Assembly (NCBI GenBank): GCA_943323675.2
Contig: CALPIR020000068.1
Location: 1 to 10,978 of the forward strand
From: Chitinophaga pinensis
GTDB lineage: Bacteria; Bacteroidota; Bacteroidia; UKL13-3
DNA length: 10,978 nucleotides
Direction: 5' to 3'
Below the pieces are notes generated by a model. The model worked only from the letters and a program-made list of their open reading frames with translations. It was not told the DNA's origin and searched no databases. A program made the translations under genes and the position numbers. This document shows, in pieces, positions 6,052-10,978 of this stretch; the stretch's first letter is position 1, and the number at the start of each line of letters is the position of its first letter.

Positions 6052-6903
6052 ACAGATTCATACCACACTTTTACTTATACCGATAGTGAGCTAGATTTAT
6101 CGGCCAAGGAAAATTATGCATTAGACATTTGTTTGGCTACAAATCGCATTAGTTTTACCTTGTTTAACGCAAACAGAGTGCTTGGTTTCAGATACATTAA
6201 TACCAATATTAATATTTTAGAAGCAAATGCCTCTCAATTATTAAGTTTAGTGAATGCACTAGAATGGTACAGTTCTTCTTATAAAAACATTCGTGTTTTT
6301 ATTGATAACGAAACCTTTAGCATGATACCTGAAGCTTTATTTGACGTGACTCAAGCTGGCACTTACCTGAACCTTGTTCACAAAAAACTACCCGACTTGC
6401 AAGTGCTGCATAGCGCATTACCAAAAAATCAGTCTGTATGCGTTTTTAGTTTATCGCAATATTGCTATGCTGCCATCAACAGCATTTTGGGTACTCCGTT
6501 AATTATGCATCAAAGCATGGTACTGCTACAAACTGCGGCAGAATTTAATGAATCTGACCTTAAACAACATTTGTTGGTTTACGTATCTAATTCCTTTATA
6601 GCGGTGTTACAATACCATCAAAACGAAATAAAATTTTTAAATACCTACCATGTTGATGCCGATACCGATACCGTATATTTTATTTTATCGGTAGCAGAAC
6701 AATTAAAACTGCAAGCTGATAAGTTTGGCATATACGTAATGGGTGATATCTCCTCAACATCAGCAACTATGGGGTTACTTAAAAAGTACATTCCAAATGT
6801 GCAAACCATTAATAGGGTTGATGGTATACAATATCCATTATCATTTAGAGAGTTTCAGGAGCAACAACACTATTTAGCAATACATACTTTATTGTGCGAA
6901 TAA
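6040..6903 (+). CDS. DUF3822-like protein of unknown function
   Basis: 287-residue protein resembling the uncharacterised DUF3822 family of Bacteroidota, which commonly sits just before rsmD as it does here. The family is known, from a Bacteroides structure as I recall it, to have an actin-like ATPase fold. In keeping with this, the sequence shows two similar halves: an N-terminal strand pair YALDICLATNRISFTLFN (26-43) and a later HLLVYVSNSFIAVLQ (177-191), plus IYVMGDISS (231-239), a strand-turn of the type that contacts nucleotide in such folds. There is no signal peptide or membrane segment. The start at 6040 was chosen because upstream in-frame codons would run through the shared promoter and into the divergent gene. 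It ends 10 bases inside rsmD. The function is unknown; linkage suggests a role near ribosome or CoA biogenesis, which is inference only. Confidence 0.75.
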   Translation: MQSQTDSYHTFTYTDSELDLSAKENYALDICLATNRISFTLFNANRVLGFRYINTNINILEANASQLLSLVNALEWYSSSYKNIRVFIDNETFSMIPEALFDVTQAGTYLNLVHKKLPDLQVLHSALPKNQSVCVFSLSQYCYAAINSILGTPLIMHQSMVLLQTAAEFNESDLKQHLLVYVSNSFIAVLQYHQNEIKFLNTYHVDADTDTVYFILSVAEQLKLQADKFGIYVMGDISSTSATMGLLKKYIPNVQTINRVDGIQYPLSFREFQEQQHYLAIHTLLCE

Positions 6904-7433
6904 TTAGCGGAAATTTAAAAGGTATTTTAATTACTCCACCCAAAGGACTACCTGTGCGCCCAACAACCGATAGAGCTAAAGAAAGCCTATTTAATATTAT
7001 TGAAAATAACTTTAACATTGATGAACTAACTGTATTGGATTTATTTAGTGGAACAGGTAATATAAGTTATGAATTTGCCTCACGTGGCGCACAAAAAATA
7101 ACCGCAGTTGATTTAAGTTTTAAGTGTGTTGAGTTTATTAAAAGTATGAAACAAAAGCATACCTTAAATAACCTTGATGTACTTAAAAAAGATGCCTTTA
7201 CTTTTTTAAAAAGTGCACTCACCAAGTTTGATATTATTTTCACAGATGCGCCATACGCTCACCGTGAAATCAATCAGATTCCCAAGTTGGTAGCAGAACG
7301 AAAGTTGCTGCATAATAACGGATGGTTAATTGTAGAGCATGAAAACACCTTGGATTTAGACAATGAACCTAACTTTACACATAAGCGCGTTTATGGGCAA
7401 TCTTGCTTTAGTTTTTTTAGTGCGGGCGTTTAA
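6894..7433 (+). CDS. rsmD: 16S rRNA (guanine966-N2)-methyltransferase
   Basis: Predicted SAM-dependent enzyme making m2G966 in 16S rRNA during 30S assembly; 179 residues, normal for RsmD. The N-terminal signature MRIISGNLKG and VRPTTDRAKESLFNII (21-36) are characteristic, followed by SAM motif I DLFSGTGNISYEFASRGA (49-66), acidic D73 and motif IV. The start is GTG at 6894, fixed because the family begins exactly at this MRII stretch. It overlaps the upstream gene by 10 bases, implying translational coupling. Motif IV reads DAPY (118-121) instead of the DPPY normal for this family. The catalytic aspartate, second proline and tyrosine are kept, so the enzyme may still be active. It is the middle gene of the DUF3822-rsmD-coaD unit. 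Confidence 0.93.
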   Translation: MRIISGNLKGILITPPKGLPVRPTTDRAKESLFNIIENNFNIDELTVLDLFSGTGNISYEFASRGAQKITAVDLSFKCVEFIKSMKQKHTLNNLDVLKKDAFTFLKSALTKFDIIFTDAPYAHREINQIPKLVAERKLLHNNGWLIVEHENTLDLDNEPNFTHKRVYGQSCFSFFSAGV

Positions 7434-7472
7434 TTAAAAAAACTGCATATTCGCTAAACCAATTACATACAC

Positions 7473-7934
7473 ATGAAACGTATTGCTCTGTTCCCTGGCA
7501 CTTTCGATCCAATTACCGTTGGCCATATTAACTTAATAGACCGTGCTATGCATTTGTTTGACGAGATAGTAATTGGTATAGGACACAATAGTACCAAAAG
7601 CACTTTGTTTTCGCTAGAACAAAGAGAAAACTGGATTAAAGACATTTTCAACAATCAACCTAAAATACTAGTGCAAGCATACGAAGGTTTAACAGTTACA
7701 TTTTGCGATGAAATTGGTGCACAATTTATTTTAAGAGGTTTGCGTAACATGAGCGATTTTGATTATGAAAAAAACATCGCCCAAATGAATAAATTAGTGA
7801 ACCCAAACATTGAAACCATTTTCTTAATGTGTGACCCTGCATATACCCCAATTAGCAGTAGTGTTGTTCGTGATTTAATTCGGAACGGAGGAGATGCTAG
7901 TCCTTACCTACCCGTAGGTGTAAACTACCAATAA
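7473..7934 (+). CDS. coaD: Phosphopantetheine adenylyltransferase
   Basis: Predicted CoA-biosynthesis enzyme (fourth step) that transfers AMP from ATP to 4'-phosphopantetheine, giving dephospho-CoA; cytosolic, typically hexameric. 153 residues, close to the usual 155-165. Nucleotidyltransferase motifs are intact: GTFDPITVGH (9-18), the (T/H)xGH-type ATP site with T10 and H18, then ILRGLRNMSDFDYE (86-99), and the ISSSVVRD signature (127-134) that binds ATP phosphates in this family. The start ATG lies 39 bases after the rsmD stop with no promoter visible between, so it is probably the last gene of the same transcript. No clear terminator follows. The 168-bp AT-rich gap to the peptidase gene (7935-8102) shows no convincing signal. 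Confidence 0.96.
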   Translation: MKRIALFPGTFDPITVGHINLIDRAMHLFDEIVIGIGHNSTKSTLFSLEQRENWIKDIFNNQPKILVQAYEGLTVTFCDEIGAQFILRGLRNMSDFDYEKNIAQMNKLVNPNIETIFLMCDPAYTPISSSVVRDLIRNGGDASPYLPVGVNYQ

Positions 7935-8102
7935 TACAATGGCTTAATAAAAATAGGCGAACAACAAATAATTAAGACTAATGATGCTTGAAAAATTTGT
8001 TATAGGTAGAATATTATACGTTAACATTTTACGCATCAAATAATTAATATATTTAATACATAATATTTTATAGGTTACATCAATACAATCTAACAAAATC
8101 AA

Positions 8103-9329
8103 ATGCACATAAGAATAATAACGATGTTGTTAATCCAATTTTTAGCATTAACAATGTATGCTCAACATATTACTGTTGAAGCAATAAAACCTCACCTTTC
8201 TTACCTTGCCGATGATAAATTACAAGGTAGAGAGCCTGGAACAAAAGGAGAAAAATTAGCCATAAAATATATCAGCCAACAGTTTGAAAGCTACGGATTA
8301 AAACCAATGGGGACAAAAGGTTATGCTCAGTATTTTACCTATAAAACTAAAAAAACTCCACACGACACGGTGGCTTCAGGTGAGGCTAAATATGGATCTA
8401 ACGTCATTGGCTTTTTAGATAACGGTGCTGCTAAAACCATTGTAATCGGAGGACATTTTGACCATTTAGGTTTTAGAGAACACGGTTCATCTTTAGACAA
8501 AAATAAAAAGTTAATACACAATGGTGCTGATGATAACGCCTCGGGTACAGCAGGTGTATTGGCACTTGCAAACTATTATGCAAACAATGGCATTAAGGAA
8601 AAAAGCAACATCTTATTTATGTGCTACTCTGCAGAGGAAGATGGTTTAATTGGATCGAAATATTTTACCAATAACCCAACAATAGATTTAAGTAAAATCA
8701 GTGCCATGATTAACATGGATATGATTGGCCGATTAAACGATTCAACTAAAAAACTGATCGTGTTTGGAGTAGGAACAAGTACTGCCTACACCCATATTTT
8801 TGCAAATACAAAAAGTAGCCTAACTTTAGTTTTTGATTCTGCAGGAATTGGTCCATCAGACCAAACATCTTTCTATCTAAAAAATATTCCTGTGTTACAT
8901 TTTTTTACAGGACAACATACCGATTACCACAAATCGACTGACGATACAGAGAAGATTAATTTTATTGGTGAAGTAGAAGTGTTGCTGTTTATCCAACAAA
9001 TTGCATCGGCACTGGCCGAAACTGAAAATATTCCGTTTACCAAAACCAAACAACCAGAACAATCGCGAGTAAGCTTTAAAGTAACCTTAGGTATAATGCC
9101 CGATTATTCTTTTGAAGGCAAGGGCATAAAAATTGATGCAGTAAACGAGGGTAAACCAGCTTTAATGGCTGGTATGCAAGCTGGTGATGTATTGATTCAA
9201 TTAGGTGAATTTACTATTAACAATATGCAAGATTACATGAAAGCCTTATCTAAACACAACAAAGGCCAACAAGTAAAAGCAACGGTGTTAAGGGGGGTAA
9301 ATCAAGTAATCTTATCGGTTACGTTTTAG
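8103..9329 (+). CDS. Secreted M28 family zinc peptidase with C-terminal PDZ domain
   Basis: 408-residue exported metallopeptidase of family M28 (aminopeptidase Y/S type), expected to release amino acids from peptides in the periplasm or outside the cell. A signal peptide (residues 1-20) ends in MYA before QH. The two-zinc site is readable: H118 and D120 in GGHFDHLG, bridging D144 in GADDNASG, E178 (general base) and E179 in SAEED, D206 in NMDMIGR, H276 in DYHKSTDD. After about residue 325 comes a PDZ-like domain (IDAVNEGKPALMAGMQAGDV, 344-363, with the usual QAGD turn), which may bind peptide ends. No PA domain is evident. It is probably its own transcription unit, ended by a strong terminator. 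Its true substrate is unknown. Confidence 0.92.
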   Translation: MHIRIITMLLIQFLALTMYAQHITVEAIKPHLSYLADDKLQGREPGTKGEKLAIKYISQQFESYGLKPMGTKGYAQYFTYKTKKTPHDTVASGEAKYGSNVIGFLDNGAAKTIVIGGHFDHLGFREHGSSLDKNKKLIHNGADDNASGTAGVLALANYYANNGIKEKSNILFMCYSAEEDGLIGSKYFTNNPTIDLSKISAMINMDMIGRLNDSTKKLIVFGVGTSTAYTHIFANTKSSLTLVFDSAGIGPSDQTSFYLKNIPVLHFFTGQHTDYHKSTDDTEKINFIGEVEVLLFIQQIASALAETENIPFTKTKQPEQSRVSFKVTLGIMPDYSFEGKGIKIDAVNEGKPALMAGMQAGDVLIQLGEFTINNMQDYMKALSKHNKGQQVKATVLRGVNQVILSVTF

Positions 9330-9340
9330 TTATAAAACGT
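9321..9340. repeat. Perfect 8-bp inverted repeat spanning the peptidase stop codon
   Basis: The arms ACGTTTTA (9321-9328) and TAAAACGT (9333-9340) are exact reverse complements around GTTA. The left arm covers the last sense codons and part of the TAG stop. It lies just before the main terminator hairpin and could protect the 3' end or be incidental. Confidence 0.5.
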
Positions 9341-9344
9341 AAAT

Positions 9345-9381
9345 AAAAAAAAGCGCGGGAACTTAGTTTCCGCGCTTTTTT
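9345..9381. terminator. Bidirectional intrinsic terminator
   Basis: A GC-rich stem pairs 9353-9362 (GCGCGGGAAC) with 9366-9375 (GTTTCCGCGC), 10 pairs with one G-T wobble, and loop TTA. It is flanked by eight A residues (9345-9352) on the left and six T residues (9376-9381) on the right, so it works on paper in both directions. It ends the peptidase gene (stop at 9329) and the converging lipoprotein gene (stop at 9401). Confidence 0.93.
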
Positions 9382-9400
9382 CGTTTAAGTAATTAGAAAA

Positions 9401-9880
9401 TTATTGTTTGATACCTGTTGTAGTAACAATTAATCCATCCAATTGACCTCCAACAAGTTTGAAACTATACGTAAACTTTTTTGAACTACTTTCAAATGAA
9501 ACATGATCATTTCCATTTCCAATAATATCAAAAGTCATTTCTGTTGAATCTGTTTCGTCATAAGTTTTTATGGTTTGGGCAGGTATACTTGATTTGTAGT
9601 TTGTTCCTGTTGTTACAATCGTTCCTGTTAAAATATTGATCCCATCCTCCAAAATATTTATGGTATTATTAGCTCCTTTTGAAATGTCAAATACGGCTGA
9701 GTCAGAATTCGTTTGCCCAGCTATTTCAGTAGTGAATGTACCGATGTATTTTCCTACTGACAAATCTCTTGCATCTGTTGTGCTGCTTGAGTTTGAAGAA
9801 CTATCATCTTTAGAACAACTTGTTAAGGTGGCTATTGTTAACCCAGTAACAATTAATGCCAATATTGAAAAACGTTTCAT
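9401..9880 (-). CDS. Small lipoprotein of unknown function
   Basis: 159-residue predicted lipoprotein that I do not recognise. The N-terminus is a lipoprotein signal: MKR, a hydrophobic core, then the lipobox LTSC with the lipid-bearing cysteine at residue 22. The next residues, SKDDSSS, form the acidic stretch that in Bacteroidota acts as a surface-export signal, so it may face outside. A Ser/Thr-rich linker (27-36) leads to a beta-rich domain with alternating polar and hydrophobic residues and no cysteines or catalytic pattern. The frame is open up to an ATG at 9928, but the start at 9880 puts the basic head right before the signal core. It converges on the peptidase gene and shares its terminator. 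A ligand-binding or beta-sandwich role is only a guess. Confidence 0.82.
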   Translation of the reverse strand: MKRFSILALIVTGLTIATLTSCSKDDSSSNSSSTTDARDLSVGKYIGTFTTEIAGQTNSDSAVFDISKGANNTINILEDGINILTGTIVTTGTNYKSSIPAQTIKTYDETDSTEMTFDIIGNGNDHVSFESSSKKFTYSFKLVGGQLDGLIVTTTGIKQ

Positions 9881-10026
9881 GTATGGCAATGATAATAAAA
9901 ATTCACAAGATGCCTTTAAAGCCTTCACACCAAAAAAGGTTAAAAATATTACTTTATATCCATTAGATGCACATTAAAAATCAATTTTTTATTTAAAATA
10001 TCAATATAAAAACAATAAGTAGTATT

Positions 10027-10425
10027 TTATTGATTAAGCAAAAGCTTAACACTATCAGTGGAAAGAAGCTGTGTTGATTTGGCAAATCTAAACTCTACAA
10101 AGTTCACCAATGCGGCAACTTCAGCGTCAGTTAATTTGCTGTTAGCTGGCATTTTTTGTTGGTATGTTATTCCATTTACCACAATCCTTTGTTGCATACC
10201 ATACCTTATAATTTGGGGTAATAAATTTCTGTTTTGAATAATGTAATCCACACTTAATAAAGGTGGCACTATGCGTGCAATCCCCTTTCCATCCAACTGA
10301 TGGCAGTTGGCACAATGCGTTTCGTACAATTGTTGCCCATGGGCTACTTGCTGCATGTTTACACTCGGAGCTTCCATGCACGCTGCAAAAAAAGAAATCA
10401 TCAATAATTTTATCAGTACCCTCAT
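10027..10425 (-). CDS. Lipoprotein c-type cytochrome (monohaem)
   Basis: 132-residue membrane-anchored cytochrome c, expected to carry electrons on the periplasmic side. The signal sequence ends in the lipobox FAAC, with C16 probably lipidated. Haem is attached through CANCH (38-42), with H42 as one axial ligand. M92 in QKMPAN is the likely second, and the VPPL loop (53-56) and the C-terminal helix DAEVAALVNFVEFRF (100-114) complete a class I fold. Its ATG overlaps the TGA of the upstream Sco gene (ATGA, 10422-10425), so the two are translationally coupled. A weak hairpin, CAATAA/TTATTG followed by T residues, lies at its stop. The electron partner is unknown; the Sco link suggests a copper-containing terminal oxidase or reductase. 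Confidence 0.9.
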   Translation of the reverse strand: MRVLIKLLMISFFAACMEAPSVNMQQVAHGQQLYETHCANCHQLDGKGIARIVPPLLSVDYIIQNRNLLPQIIRYGMQQRIVVNGITYQQKMPANSKLTDAEVAALVNFVEFRFAKSTQLLSTDSVKLLLNQ

Positions 10426-10978
10426 TTTTCTTTTAAAAGCAACTCCATATCGCTCATCAATTTATCAACATCATTGGTTGATGTCCCATCATAAATACCC
10501 CTAACACGTTGATGTTTGTCAACCAAAATAAAACCGCCACTATGAATAAAACCACCTGGCTCTGTGCTATCAGCCATAGCAGATGCATAGTAACCTTTTT
10601 CGGCTAACTCATACACTTGTTTCCTCTCACCCCTCAAAAACATCCATTGCTTGCCGTCCGATCCTAATCGGCTTGCATAATCGCGCAACAAGGCCAATGT
10701 ATCATATTCGGGATCAATAGTATGAGATAAAATAACAACCTGATTGTTTCCTTTAAATTCCTCATACACCCTAATCATTTCTTTTTTCATTACAGGACAA
10801 ATGGTTGGGCAACTGGTAAAGAAAAAATCTGCTACATAAATTTTACCTTTCAAGGTTTCGTTGTTCACCACAATACTATCTTGATTAAGTAAACTAAACG
10901 AAGGTATAGTTTGATAAATAGTATCAACCGTGGTTTTTCCATCAACAACTTTTTCCTCCGCAACTCGGTTACCTAGTA
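10422..10978 (-). CDS. Sco family copper-binding protein, N-terminus cut off by window edge
   Basis: Predicted SCO1/SenC/PrrC-type thioredoxin-fold protein that delivers copper to, or keeps reduced, the CuA site of respiratory oxidases, anchored at the periplasmic side. 184 codons are visible and the frame stays open to the window end, so the start and membrane anchor lie outside. An internal GTG at 10871 is not the start, because the preceding residues (LGNR..., VDTIYQTIPSFSLLNQD) match the usual Sco head. The copper site is complete: CPTICP with C56 and C60 of the visible part, and H145 in FIHSGGFILVD. The conserved LSHTIDPEYD block is at 83-92. It precedes the cytochrome c gene with a 4-base overlap. 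Confidence 0.92.
   Translation of the reverse strand, partial: LGNRVAEEKVVDGKTTVDTIYQTIPSFSLLNQDSIVVNNETLKGKIYVADFFFTSCPTICPVMKKEMIRVYEEFKGNNQVVILSHTIDPEYDTLALLRDYASRLGSDGKQWMFLRGERKQVYELAEKGYYASAMADSTEPGGFIHSGGFILVDKHQRVRGIYDGTSTNDVDKLMSDMELLLKEK

Noticed and set aside
9881..9928. Longer lipoprotein start at 9928
   Set aside because: It would place 16 extra residues before the basic head of the signal peptide, leaving the lipobox too far from the N-terminus.
10142..10504. Frames of 79 (minus) and 65 (plus) codons over the cytochrome/Sco junction
   Set aside because: Both overlap clearly functional genes in other frames and show no domain or start signal.

Overview
This window looks like a chromosomal segment of a member of the Bacteroidota. 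The evidence is the low G+C content, near-absence of Shine-Dalgarno sites, promoter-like TTG-N19-21-TAnnTTTG pairs, a lipoprotein with a CSKDD export-type N-terminus, a DUF3822-like gene next to rsmD, and a Sco gene followed by a lipoprotein cytochrome c. The exact class cannot be fixed from the sequence. The content is mostly housekeeping genes. There is no phage, transposase, CRISPR array, tRNA or rRNA, and I found no convincing new multi-gene system.

Left part (1-4920). Adenine deaminase (ade, cut by the window edge) and cytidine deaminase (cdd) form a two-gene minus-strand nucleobase/nucleoside salvage unit. A saccharopine dehydrogenase-type gene runs divergently from it. The 73-bp gap between the two units holds two abutting promoter-like elements facing opposite ways. 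After the dehydrogenase comes a short intergenic region with two inverted repeats. Next are a minus-strand tRNA1(Val) A37 N6-methyltransferase and a plus-strand monofunctional peptidoglycan glycosyltransferase (mtgA).

Intergenic island (4921-5556). These 636 bp lie between the converging 3' ends of mtgA and a thioesterase gene. They hold no credible gene but are dense in structure: three related GGGG/CCCC hairpin modules, a perfect 12-bp-arm hairpin, a 133-bp nested imperfect palindrome, and a separate 78-bp multi-branched fold. This is the most unusual part of the window and resembles interspersed repeats or structured RNA.

Right part (5557-10978). A PaaI-type hotdog thioesterase (minus) is divergent from a plus-strand unit DUF3822-rsmD-coaD. 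In that unit rsmD starts with GTG inside the end of the upstream gene. A secreted M28 zinc peptidase with a C-terminal PDZ domain follows and ends in a strong bidirectional terminator shared with a converging, unrecognised lipoprotein gene. Last, on the minus strand, a Sco-family copper protein (partial) overlaps a lipoprotein cytochrome c by ATGA. These two probably serve the respiratory chain in the periplasm.

All functional calls come from reading motifs. No database search was possible.
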